From the NCBI RefSeq assembly GCF_900188035.1, contig NZ_FZNN01000009.1, forward strand, positions 107,372 through 171,371: 64,000 bases of DNA, in the 5' to 3' direction. This DNA comes from Puniceibacterium sediminis. GTDB taxonomy: Bacteria; Pseudomonadota; Alphaproteobacteria; Rhodobacterales; Rhodobacteraceae. A model generated the notes under the pieces. It saw only the letters and a program-made list of their open reading frames with translations. It was not told the DNA's origin and made no database searches. The position numbers were made by a program, and so were the translations under genes. Shown one piece after another: positions 33,683 through 42,183 of this stretch. Within the stretch, counting starts at the first letter, position 1. Every line of letters begins with the position of its first letter.

Positions 33683-34932
33683 ACGCGCCCAAATTCACCA
33701 CGCTGGGCTGCCGCCTGAACGCCTATGAAACCGAAGCGATGAAGGCGCTGGCCGGTGAGGCGGGCCTTGGCAACGCCGTAGTCGTCAACACCTGCGCCGT
33801 CACAGCCGAGGCCGTGCGCAAGGCCCGGCAAGAGATTCGCCGCCTGCGCCGGGAAAACCCCGATGCCCGTCTGATCGTGACCGGGTGCGCGGCCCAGACC
33901 GAACCCGAGACTTTCAGGGCGATGTCCGAGGTCGACGCCGTCATCGGCAACACCGAAAAGATGACGCCCGGCACGTGGAAAACGCTCGCCGCTGATTTCA
34001 TTGGCGAGACGGAAAAGGTCATGGTCGACGACATCATGTCCGTCACGGAAACCGCGGGCCACCTGATCGATGGTTTCGGCACCCGGTCGCGCGCCTATGT
34101 GCAGGTCCAGAACGGCTGCGATCACCGCTGCACCTTCTGCATCATTCCCTATGGCCGGGGCAATTCGCGCTCGGTTCCCGCCGGTGTGGTGGTCGATCAG
34201 ATCAAGCGGCTGGTCGACAAAGGCTTCAACGAGGTGGTGCTGACAGGGGTCGACCTCACCTCATGGGGGGCTGACCTGCCGGCACAGCCGAAACTGGGCG
34301 ATCTGGTGATGCGGATCCTGAAACTGGTGCCGGATCTGCCGCGCCTGCGGATTTCATCGATCGATTCGATCGAGGTGGATGACAACCTGATGGCAGCCAT
34401 CGCGACCGAGCCGCGCCTGATGCCGCATCTGCACCTCAGCCTTCAGCATGGCGATGACCTGATCCTGAAACGCATGAAACGCCGTCACCTGCGCGACGAC
34501 GCCATCCGCTTTGCCCAAGAGGCGCGCAAACTGCGCCCCGACATGACCTTTGGCGCCGACATCATCGCCGGTTTCCCGACCGAGACCGAGGCCCATTTCG
34601 AAAACTCCCTCCGCCTTGTCGAGGAATGCGACCTTACCTGGCTGCACGTGTTCCCCTACAGCGCGCGTCAGGGCACACCGGCCGCCCGGATGCCTGCCGT
34701 CAACGGCAAGGCGATCAAGGACCGCGCCGCCCGTCTCCGTGCTGCCGGTGACGCGCAGGTACAAAGACACCTCTCCACCCAGATCGGGCAGATCCACCGT
34801 ATCCTGATGGAATCCCCTGACATGGGCCGCACCGAACAATTCACCGAAGTGCATTTCGCCACGCCCCAACCCGAAGGGCAGATCGTCACGGCACGGATAA
34901 CTGGCACGACGGATACCCATCTGGTCGCGTGA
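33679..34932 (+). CDS. mtaB: tRNA t6A37 methylthiotransferase MtaB
   Basis: A 417-residue radical-SAM methylthiotransferase. The N-terminal cluster domain has TLGCRLNAYETEAM, NTCAVTAEAVRKARQ and VTGCAAQ, three cysteines for one Fe4S4 cluster. The radical SAM motif is CDHRCTFCIIPYGRG, and a TRAM-like end follows. The L-N-x-Y-E-[TS] form and NTCAVT separate MtaB from MiaB and RimO. It adds a methylthio group to t6A37 of ANN-reading tRNAs, including the tRNA-Lys(UUU) encoded less than 1 kb upstream. Start overlaps dapF. Confidence 0.95.
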   Translation: MNAPKFTTLGCRLNAYETEAMKALAGEAGLGNAVVVNTCAVTAEAVRKARQEIRRLRRENPDARLIVTGCAAQTEPETFRAMSEVDAVIGNTEKMTPGTWKTLAADFIGETEKVMVDDIMSVTETAGHLIDGFGTRSRAYVQVQNGCDHRCTFCIIPYGRGNSRSVPAGVVVDQIKRLVDKGFNEVVLTGVDLTSWGADLPAQPKLGDLVMRILKLVPDLPRLRISSIDSIEVDDNLMAAIATEPRLMPHLHLSLQHGDDLILKRMKRRHLRDDAIRFAQEARKLRPDMTFGADIIAGFPTETEAHFENSLRLVEECDLTWLHVFPYSARQGTPAARMPAVNGKAIKDRAARLRAAGDAQVQRHLSTQIGQIHRILMESPDMGRTEQFTEVHFATPQPEGQIVTARITGTTDTHLVA

Positions 34933-34944
34933 CCGACAGACGCC

Positions 34945-35628
34945 TCAGGCGGATTGGCGGAAAAGCAGAAGCCGCAAACAGAACGCGGCCTCGGCAAGGA
35001 TGGTGATGCCGTAAACCGGCGCAAAGCTGTCCAGAAGCTCTGGCGCAAAAAAACGCAGCCCGCTGCCGGTCAGGTAAACAAGCCCCGCCGCAGCAAGGCC
35101 AACGCCGAAGACCCGCGCAATCAGACCCGACCGCCAGATCAGCATCCCCATGAGCAACCCGTTGATCCCGAAGAAGAACAGGCCAAGGTCATAGCCGTGC
35201 CCGTGCAGGTCGAGGAACAGCATCGCCAGCCCGTCAGCCCTTGCGCCGGTCAGGCTGCCCTCAGCGGAGAGAACCAGCCATGCGGCCTGTAGTGACATCA
35301 GGTTGATCGCGATGATCACGGTCTGGATCAGACGGAAGACCATCGCAGACAGCGCCAGACCCAGTGCCACCGCCCGAAACACCAGGTAAAGCAGGATCGC
35401 CAGTCCGGCATCGCATACCGCCATAACCAGATCCGCAGCTATGCCAGCCCGGTAGAGCGCCGGCGCGGCAAGGATTGCATCGGCGGTTGCAGCGGCGTCG
35501 CCGGGTGAATAAAGCCGGGCGCGGATGCCAAGTTCGGCACCTAGTCCGGCGCAGATAACGACAAGATATAGCAGTCCGGCCCAGCGGGCGCGGGTGGCCA
35601 GAAGGTCAGGGGAATGCGGGTGTGCCAT
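34945..35628 (-). CDS. DUF4386-like integral membrane protein
   Basis: A 227-residue protein with about six or seven hydrophobic helices and short loops. The pattern ARWAGLLYLVVICAGLGAELGIR, then DLVMAVCDAGLAILLYLVFR, and GLFFFGINGLLMGMLIWRSG with VYLTGSGLRFFAPEL fits the DUF4386 family, whose function is unknown. ATG at 35628 is preferred over an upstream in-frame start at 35820, because the added 64 residues look non-coding and overlap the pcs promoter region. It converges on mtaB with a 12-base gap. Confidence 0.75.
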   Translation of the reverse strand: MAHPHSPDLLATRARWAGLLYLVVICAGLGAELGIRARLYSPGDAAATADAILAAPALYRAGIAADLVMAVCDAGLAILLYLVFRAVALGLALSAMVFRLIQTVIIAINLMSLQAAWLVLSAEGSLTGARADGLAMLFLDLHGHGYDLGLFFFGINGLLMGMLIWRSGLIARVFGVGLAAAGLVYLTGSGLRFFAPELLDSFAPVYGITILAEAAFCLRLLLFRQSA

Positions 35629-35849
35629 GCGCAAAATCCTATGCAAATTCTGTGGAACTGAAACCGGGAACATTCTGACCGAAATCCGCCCGGAATTTAA
35701 AGCCAGAAATCGTTCACGCCGGGGCCACCGCCCCGTCAGACCTGCCCGCGCGCCCCACTTTGGCAAAAACGCCGGATTTGCCGTGTTCCCTCGGGACATC
35801 GCCCTACATCCAGTTTGCAACCGGACCGAAAATTAGCCATGACAGTTCA

Positions 35850-36542
35850 ATGACACCACAGAACAAAGCCCTCACCGTCCATCTTATCACCGCCACCGGC
35901 GCGGTCTTTGCCATGCTGGCCCTGCTGGCCGCGACGCAGGAAAAGTGGTCGATCATGTTCCTCTGGCTGGTGATCGCCTTCTTCGTTGATGGCATCGACG
36001 GGCCGCTGGCGCGCAAATACGAGGTCAAATCCAATGCGCCCCGGTTCGACGGCGTGCTGCTCGATCTGATCATCGACTATCTGACCTACGTGTTCATCCC
36101 CGCCTTCGCGCTGTTTCAGTCGGGGCTGCTGCCGGGCTGGACCGGTTGGGTGGCGATCATCCTGATCACCTTTGCCAGTGCGATGTATTTTGCCGACACC
36201 CGCATGAAAACATCGGACAATTCATTTCACGGGTTTCCCGGCTGCTGGAACATGCTGGTGTTGGTCATGTTCGCGTTGCAGCCCAGCTTCTGGATCATCC
36301 TCGGGCTGGTCAGCATTCTTGCGGTGACCATGTTCCTGCCGCTCAAGTTCATTCACCCCGTGCGCACGGAACGCTGGCGGCCTGTGTCCCTGCCTGTCGC
36401 GCTGGCCTGGACCTTCTTTGCCGGCTGGGCCGCCTGGGTCGATTTCCATCCGCAAAGCTGGGCACACTGGGGGCTGGTCGTGACATCGATTTATCTGATT
36501 TCGGTCGGCGTCCTGCAGCAGTTGATTCCGGCGCGCCGCTGA
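35850..36542 (+). CDS. pcs: Phosphatidylcholine synthase (CDP-alcohol phosphatidyltransferase)
   Basis: A 230-residue membrane enzyme that joins choline to CDP-diacylglycerol in one step. The CDP-alcohol motif is present as DGIDGPLARKYEV followed by DGVLLDLIIDY, in the extended spacing seen in bacterial Pcs. About seven helices follow, with FADTRMKTSDNSFHGFP GCWN read as the conserved cytoplasmic loop. ATG at 35850 gives the usual short N terminus; an in-frame start at 35760 adds 30 unlikely residues. Pcs is common in host-associated and marine alphaproteobacteria. Confidence 0.93.
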   Translation: MTPQNKALTVHLITATGAVFAMLALLAATQEKWSIMFLWLVIAFFVDGIDGPLARKYEVKSNAPRFDGVLLDLIIDYLTYVFIPAFALFQSGLLPGWTGWVAIILITFASAMYFADTRMKTSDNSFHGFPGCWNMLVLVMFALQPSFWIILGLVSILAVTMFLPLKFIHPVRTERWRPVSLPVALAWTFFAGWAAWVDFHPQSWAHWGLVVTSIYLISVGVLQQLIPARR

Positions 36543-36731
36543 TCGCGCAACCGGCGGGCGCGCGCTTTACATCCCGCTGACGGCGCGCAACACTGGCGAA
36601 AACCGGGAACGGATCGTGTGGCCTGGTGTCCGCCTGAAGGGGGCAATAGGCCACATGCGCAGATTTCAACCCATGCCCCTCATACCCGGCGACCAAGGGT
36701 TCGGGACGCAGCCGTCCCCCGGGGCCACAGC

Positions 36732-37427
36732 ATGACCCCCCGCCAGGGCCCCAAAGATGGCAAGCCGCTGCCGCACACCCCCGTGACCCTGCCGCAGGGC
36801 GATCTGGATCATTTCCACATTACCGCAACCGTGCACGGAAATGTCGTTCTGCTCGACGTGGCGGGCCTGCCCGGCAATCTGCCCAAGACCAATGGCAACA
36901 CCTACGCGTTGTGGAACACGTCGTCGCCGCTTCCCACGGACACGCCGCTGGATATCCAACCGATGCCCACGGATGATCAACCCAGCCGATTTCAGTTCAA
37001 ATATGACTTTCAGCCAATGAATTACGCCATCACCTATCAGGTCGGCAGCGCGCCCGATACGATGTGCGCAATCGCGCCATTGCCGCTGTTTCCGACCATG
37101 GCCTTGGGTTTTCCGGAAAATGTGTCGATGCAGATACGCGATCTGACGACAACTCAGATGGTATTTCAATATACTGTGCTGTCGGGGTACCCGCCGGCCA
37201 CTTATGGTAACTGGATCGGCCTCTGGCAAGGAATTCAAACGAACCCCGGCGCGGTTGACCCAATCGCGCGCATTTCTGTGCCAGACAACCAGAACACGAA
37301 TATTCTGACGCTGACCGGTCTGACCCTTTATGAGAATTTTGACTATACGCTGATTTTTTTCATGAAATCCGACGCGGATGACCCAAAACGCGTGTCGGCT
37401 GGCGCAGCGCTATATTTTTCAACCTAA
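36732..37427 (+). CDS. Small two-domain beta protein A of the giant-protein cassette, unknown function
   Basis: A 231-residue protein without signal peptide or membrane helix. I do not recognise a named family. It appears to be two tandem beta domains of about 100 residues: the first with NTYALWNTSSPLP and NYAITYQVGSAPD, the second with GNWIGLWQGIQT and FDYTLIFFMKSD. The same layout recurs in the 220-residue protein encoded next, so they are paralogues. The NWIGLW element resembles the D/N-W-[IV]-G-[IL]-[YFW] strand of SKICH-like and metallophosphatase-associated beta sandwiches, an analogy only. ATG at 36732 lacks a strong ribosome binding site; GTG at 36618 would add 38 unpatterned residues. 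First gene of the four-gene block. Confidence 0.75.
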   Translation: MTPRQGPKDGKPLPHTPVTLPQGDLDHFHITATVHGNVVLLDVAGLPGNLPKTNGNTYALWNTSSPLPTDTPLDIQPMPTDDQPSRFQFKYDFQPMNYAITYQVGSAPDTMCAIAPLPLFPTMALGFPENVSMQIRDLTTTQMVFQYTVLSGYPPATYGNWIGLWQGIQTNPGAVDPIARISVPDNQNTNILTLTGLTLYENFDYTLIFFMKSDADDPKRVSAGAALYFST

Positions 37428-37500
37428 GGTCGTGCGTCTGCATAGTCTACCATAACGTGTTTTTGTGTGGACCGAATCTATCATCTGTGATTTACTTAGC

Positions 37501-37557
37501 GGCAGGTAGAGTTTGTTTGGCACTGCCTGTTTCGCGGAATTGTTTTGTCCCGCGAAA
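37501..37557 (+). promoter_or_regulatory. Leader with two inverted repeats upstream of small beta protein B
   Basis: TTTCGCGG (37530-37537) and CCGCGAAA (37550-37557) are perfect 8-base complements around a 12-base loop. Just upstream, GGCAG (37501-37505) can pair with CTGCC (37523-37527). The stronger stem ends 40 bases before the ATG at 37598, in a visibly AT-rich leader. It may be an operator, an RNA-stabilising 5' hairpin, or the end of the preceding transcript. Confidence 0.45.
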
Positions 37558-37597
37558 TTTCAATTTTTCGACCTGATTTATTCCCAGAGGATTACAA

Positions 37598-38260
37598 ATG
37601 ACTGAAATGCTTTTGATGACCGCACCGGCGGTCTCCCAATCCGTTACCCTGTCGCTCTTCTCAAAGGGGCCGACCGGGATCAACGTGAATTACACCACGT
37701 TCAGCAACAACATGCCCAAGACCTTTGCCAACCACATCTTTGTCTGGGAATCGGCCGGGCCGGTGGTGCCCTGGCAGAAGATCGACTCGTTTGTAAAAGA
37801 CCAGCCGATCACCCAGGATTCCTACAAGGGCCTGCAAGAGGTGAAATTCGCCTACGAGGTCGGCAAATCCTACATCGTCGGTTATGCGGTTACGCCGGAT
37901 CCTTCGTCGACAATGGCCACACTGTTCCTGCCTGCCGACAACGCCCCGACCGACTCGACCAGCGTCCAGCTGACCATGGGCAGCCTTATCACCGGGGGGG
38001 TGCAGCTTAAATTCAGCGGGCTGTCCCAGTACAATCCTTCGGCCAATGACAATTGGGTCGCGATTTGGGACGGTGAGGCGGCGTTGTATAAGGGCGCTCC
38101 CAAATGCAAGGCAGCGATCACCTCGCCCACCAGTTCGGGCACTGTGGTCGTTCCCTGCCCGCTGCTGATCGGGTCGACCTATACGGCGGGGTATTACATG
38201 GCCCCGGCCAAGGGTGACCAAGCCACGTCGCTGGCCGCCGAAGTCACCTTTACCACCTGA
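37598..38260 (+). CDS. Small two-domain beta protein B of the giant-protein cassette, unknown function
   Basis: A 220-residue paralogue of the preceding protein with a good ribosome binding site (AGAGGA, seven bases from ATG). Domain one has NHIFVWESAGPVVPWQ and KSYIVGYAVTPDPSS; domain two has NDNWVAIWDGEAALY and STYTAGYYMAPAKG and ends in EVTFTT. Two cysteines in domain two (CKAA, VVPCPLL) could form a disulfide if the protein is exported, but there is no signal peptide. It sits between a hairpin leader and a double hairpin, which suggests that it is expressed as its own short transcript, perhaps at a high level compared with the giant genes downstream. Confidence 0.85.
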   Translation: MTEMLLMTAPAVSQSVTLSLFSKGPTGINVNYTTFSNNMPKTFANHIFVWESAGPVVPWQKIDSFVKDQPITQDSYKGLQEVKFAYEVGKSYIVGYAVTPDPSSTMATLFLPADNAPTDSTSVQLTMGSLITGGVQLKFSGLSQYNPSANDNWVAIWDGEAALYKGAPKCKAAITSPTSSGTVVVPCPLLIGSTYTAGYYMAPAKGDQATSLAAEVTFTT

Positions 38261-38270
38261 CAGGCGCCCC

Positions 38271-38324
38271 GGGCGTCAATCCCCGACGCCCGTCTGTCCC
38301 AGTGCCCCGGGATTCCACCCGGGG
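38271..38324 (+). terminator. Two tandem hairpins between small beta protein B and the 1246-residue gene
   Basis: GGGCGTC (38271-38277) pairs with GACGCCC (38285-38291), and CCCCGGG (38305-38311) pairs with CCCGGGG (38318-38324). Both stems are perfect with short loops; neither is followed by a clear T run. They lie within 65 bases after the stop codon and could trim or attenuate the transcript before the very long genes. Confidence 0.45.
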
Positions 38325-38424
38325 CCAGAGGTCGCGCCGCACGGGCGTGGCCCCCATCCCCTATCCTGTCGTCTCCGATCCGGGTCTCAGACCCAGACGG
38401 CTGCGTAAGCCATGAGGATCTGCC

Positions 38425-41400
38425 GTGGTTCAGTTCATCCGCTATCAGGACACCCGTCTTTACACCTGCAGCAGCAATTCGGCGGGCACGGGCGGCTGGA
38501 TCTTTGCCGCCATCAACCGCACGCCGACTGCCGATGAGAAGCTGTTGCCGGACGGACCGCTGACCCTGACCGAGGCGCTGGTCTGGGAGGCAAAAGACTG
38601 GGAAGGCACGCTGGTCTATCTCGCCACCGAGGTCGATCAGGCGACGGCGCACACCGCTCAGTTTGTCGACATGATCCGCACCATTCTGGCAACGACCTTC
38701 GGCAAGCAGGGTGGCCTGATCTTTCTGCCGTCGCTGGACTATCTCGATGCCGATGAGGCCACGATACGCGCGGCCATAGGCGCGGATGACCTGTTCGTAG
38801 TGCCGTTTTCACGCAGCAACGGCACGATCAGGCCGCAGCAGTTCTTTGATGTGCTGCTGACCGGGGTTCCCGGCGTCAGCGCGTCTTTCAATCCCAGCGT
38901 CACCTTTCACGTGCCACCCGAGGCCGCAGAATCCTATATCCAGCTGGACCCGACCGGATCCTCGACACCCGCGGTATCGCTGACTGGCCCATCGGCGCCC
39001 GACACGGCGCAGCCCGACGACCTGTCGGCCAGACTGTGGTTCGACGGGCCTGCATCCGGCGCGTTCCGGTTCGGCCTCACCATTCGGCAGCCGTCACTGC
39101 GCACGGATCTGAACATGGGGTTTCAACTGCTGATCCCCAATCCGGAATCGACCGGAACGGACCCCAGCGTCCTGCCGTATCTGCCGGCTTATCTGCCGCT
39201 GGCCGCGCCGGGCAGCGTTAATATCTTTGTGGAATTCACCGGGCAGGTGAATATCCTAAATCCGAACAATGCGGTGGCGGGGGCCTCGGAAACCGCATTC
39301 ATCTTTGGCGACAGCATGCAGAATGGCAAAAGCATGCCAACCGCTCTGCAATCCTGTTACCGCACCAACTTTGGCAAGACGGTTCTTCTGACGCCGCTCA
39401 GCGAAACGCAATCGCCCGGCCACGCGGGTCGGTTGGTGATTGCGCTGGGGGGGCAGAACACGCCGCTGCAGAATGGATTCCGCTTTGGCCCCGCAGGCGA
39501 TTTCGCCATCGGCGTCGCAGGTGCCAAGCCCAATGGATCCGAGGCGATCCTCTGCGGGCAGTCAGGCACCGAAACGGTATCGGTGGTCATCGCCCCGGGC
39601 GGCACGACGGCACAGCAACGGCTGCGTTTCACCGGGGGGATGCCCGCCAATGCGCCGGTCTTCCCGCTTGAACCGGTCTCTCCTGTCGGGCCACCGATCG
39701 ACCCCAAGGCGATGCTGATGGACACCGGCTTTACCACCTCCTGGGTATCCTTTCTGGCCGATCCCGCCGCCAGTGGTGTGGCGGGCGGACACTATGCCGC
39801 CATGCCAAAAGGGGCTGAGTTGTTTGGCGGCGGCGGATCGACCGGCACATTGGGGCCAAAGGACCCGGGCGTGGCACTGCCCGGCACGCGCGAAGTGTTC
39901 TTCCCGATGATGCCCCTGTCCGGCTTTGTCGGCAGCGACGGATTGCAGGACATGACGACGGACGACCTTGAACTGCTGTCGCGCCAGATCGTCGGTCCAA
40001 CCCGCAAGAACTGCATCAATCTGGCCGTCAGCACCGGCGCGGCACGGCTTTCGGCCTCGGCGCTGCATTCGCTGAATGCGTCGGTGGCACGGGCCGCACT
40101 GGCGGACACGACCCTGACCAGCACGACAACGCCGACCGGATTCATCACCCGCTATGATGCTGGCGGCGCATGGAAACAGTTGCTGCTGGCGCAGGTGGTC
40201 ACCAATGGCAGCGTCACCCGTCAGATGGGCTTTACCGATCTGAACGACAACCTGCAGGCCGCGTTTCAGACCACCGACCAGTTTCTGGTCATCGCCAACA
40301 ATCAGAATCTTGGCGCCTTTACCGACCCGGGGCAGGGCGACCCGCCGCCACATTTCTTTGCCCCCCCGGCCAGCCCGGAAATCGCGGATCAGCAGCTTTT
40401 CTTCAACCGGATCAACATCGGCCAATGGGATTTCACCACCAAACCCGGTGTGAACAACGCCTATGGCGACTATGCCAGCGTGATGATCGTCAAGGGCGTG
40501 AAGGGCAAGATCCTCGACATCGATTCCACCGGCAAGGTGCTGCCCGGATCGCTGGTCAAAAGCCCCGACAAATGGACGATGAAGGACACCTTTGCCACGC
40601 CCGATCCGCCCGATATGTCGGAACTGATTCCGCTATCGGACTGGCTGGTGGAATACTGCACCGATGCCTGGGAACAGGGCGCGCCGGATCGCGGCAACAA
40701 CCCCTATTTCGCCAAGTTTGTCGACATCATCACCGATCCGGACTGGACCGGCGTGCTGATCCTCAAGGCGGCGATTGCCGAGGTCCCCAGCGACATCAGC
40801 GGCATTCTGGCAGGCGTCAAGGACCCGACAGATTTCTATGCCCACCACGTCGGTTTCGACATCGGCCAGATATCAAAGGACAAGGTCGAACAGACCGAAA
40901 CGACTTCGATGTTCGGGCTCGTCTACTATGTCGACCCGCGTTATGATGACCGCCCGCCGGCGCACACGATCCAGCCGGCAAACCTTGAGGCCGAACAGGA
41001 TTTCACCCTGCTCACGCTCAAGGCCCTGTTCGAAAATTCCGCCATTTCCAAATTTGAATCGCTGGCGCAGATGGTGCTGAACCGCCTTTTCGGTGCCGAA
41101 GTGACCGCCATGGTCGATGTCAAACCCGAAGGCCGCGAGGAAAATCCAGACAACGCGGTGCTGCTTCAGGGCGGTGTCCAGCGCAACGGCGATTCCGTGG
41201 TCTATTCGCTGACCTCGCGCTGGCCCAACCAGTACAGTCTGGCCAACAACGTCCTCACCTCGGTCGAGATCGACACCGCCTCCATGTCCACACGCGACAC
41301 GGGCGAAACAAGCGGCGAGATGGTGTCGTGGATCGGCATGAGCGGCTTCATGAACTTCTCGGTCGTGCCGGGCGATGCTGACGCTGATCTGCCCGACTTC

Positions 41401-42165
41401 GACGTCTTTTCCTACGGGCCCGAGTCTGCGGATTCCAATGCCCTGCGTCAGGGTCTGAACTTCTCCAACCTCGGCCTTCGCATTGCCACACCCGTGGCTG
41501 ATCCGGTGCCGGTCCTCACGTTGGTGGAATCGGAAATCGCCTTTAACAGTGCTGACAGCCATGCCCGCGACAAGAGCCTGTACAAAAGCTTTCAGCTGGA
41601 ACTGCTGGGGCTGCTGTCAGGCGATGCCGAAGGCGCGGACAAATCCGATCCGGCCTCGCTCGGGTTTCTGCCCGCGCTCACCCAGTACGATCTGCGCGGC
41701 GTTTCCGGGCGCTGGCACGGGCTGCGGTTCAAACTCAACCTTGGCACGCCGGGGGCACTGGCGGGCAAGGTGAACCTCGATTCCTCGATGCTGATCGCCT
41801 GGTCGGATGACAGCGGCGCCAGCGATCCCGACAGCTATGGCGCCGTGGTCGGCATCGCCCTGCCCGGCGCGGGGGGCGGGGGCGAATTGTTCAGCCTGCA
41901 AACCGTGCTCAAGCTGTCGATCGGTCTGGTGCAGCTGTTCTATGCCCCGCCCGATGGTGCCAATCAGGGCGGTTTCCTGCTCGTGCTGAACCAGATCGCG
42001 CTCAAATTTCTGGGCCTGCTCAAGGTACCGCCCAGCGGCAACACCGCCTTCATGCTGTTCGGCGATCCAGATGCCGGGGACAGCACCGGGCTGGGATGGT
42101 TCGCCGTCTACAACAAGGCCAAGGAAGAGGCGGCCAAAAAGGCGGACGCCAAAACAGACGCTTAA
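38425..42165 (+). CDS. 1246-residue protein of the giant-protein cassette, unknown function
   Basis: GTG start with GAGG seven bases upstream. No signal peptide, no transmembrane helix apart from moderately hydrophobic beta segments, and no family I can name. Residues 1-170 look like a mixed alpha/beta domain (GGWIFAAINRTPTADEK, LIFLPSLDYLDADE). A long beta-rich middle follows. The last 200 residues alternate strands and turns: YDLRGVSGRWHGLRFKLNL, LFSLQTVLKLSIGLVQLFYA, GGFLLVLNQIALKFLGLLKV and GLGWFAVYN. This ending resembles the amphipathic-beta part of the neighbouring 3917-residue protein. The C terminus is a charged Lys/Ala/Asp tail. Eighteen bases separate it from the giant gene, so they are co-transcribed and probably act in one assembly. 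Confidence 0.93.
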   Translation: MVQFIRYQDTRLYTCSSNSAGTGGWIFAAINRTPTADEKLLPDGPLTLTEALVWEAKDWEGTLVYLATEVDQATAHTAQFVDMIRTILATTFGKQGGLIFLPSLDYLDADEATIRAAIGADDLFVVPFSRSNGTIRPQQFFDVLLTGVPGVSASFNPSVTFHVPPEAAESYIQLDPTGSSTPAVSLTGPSAPDTAQPDDLSARLWFDGPASGAFRFGLTIRQPSLRTDLNMGFQLLIPNPESTGTDPSVLPYLPAYLPLAAPGSVNIFVEFTGQVNILNPNNAVAGASETAFIFGDSMQNGKSMPTALQSCYRTNFGKTVLLTPLSETQSPGHAGRLVIALGGQNTPLQNGFRFGPAGDFAIGVAGAKPNGSEAILCGQSGTETVSVVIAPGGTTAQQRLRFTGGMPANAPVFPLEPVSPVGPPIDPKAMLMDTGFTTSWVSFLADPAASGVAGGHYAAMPKGAELFGGGGSTGTLGPKDPGVALPGTREVFFPMMPLSGFVGSDGLQDMTTDDLELLSRQIVGPTRKNCINLAVSTGAARLSASALHSLNASVARAALADTTLTSTTTPTGFITRYDAGGAWKQLLLAQVVTNGSVTRQMGFTDLNDNLQAAFQTTDQFLVIANNQNLGAFTDPGQGDPPPHFFAPPASPEIADQQLFFNRINIGQWDFTTKPGVNNAYGDYASVMIVKGVKGKILDIDSTGKVLPGSLVKSPDKWTMKDTFATPDPPDMSELIPLSDWLVEYCTDAWEQGAPDRGNNPYFAKFVDIITDPDWTGVLILKAAIAEVPSDISGILAGVKDPTDFYAHHVGFDIGQISKDKVEQTETTSMFGLVYYVDPRYDDRPPAHTIQPANLEAEQDFTLLTLKALFENSAISKFESLAQMVLNRLFGAEVTAMVDVKPEGREENPDNAVLLQGGVQRNGDSVVYSLTSRWPNQYSLANNVLTSVEIDTASMSTRDTGETSGEMVSWIGMSGFMNFSVVPGDADADLPDFDVFSYGPESADSNALRQGLNFSNLGLRIATPVADPVPVLTLVESEIAFNSADSHARDKSLYKSFQLELLGLLSGDAEGADKSDPASLGFLPALTQYDLRGVSGRWHGLRFKLNLGTPGALAGKVNLDSSMLIAWSDDSGASDPDSYGAVVGIALPGAGGGGELFSLQTVLKLSIGLVQLFYAPPDGANQGGFLLVLNQIALKFLGLLKVPPSGNTAFMLFGDPDAGDSTGLGWFAVYNKAKEEAAKKADAKTDA

Positions 42166-42183
42166 GGCGGAAAAGGTCATCCC

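Noticed and set aside
36618..36731. Longer start (GTG at 36618) for small beta protein A
   Set aside because: The extra 38 residues are Pro/Arg/His-rich with no beta pattern and no counterpart in paralogue B.
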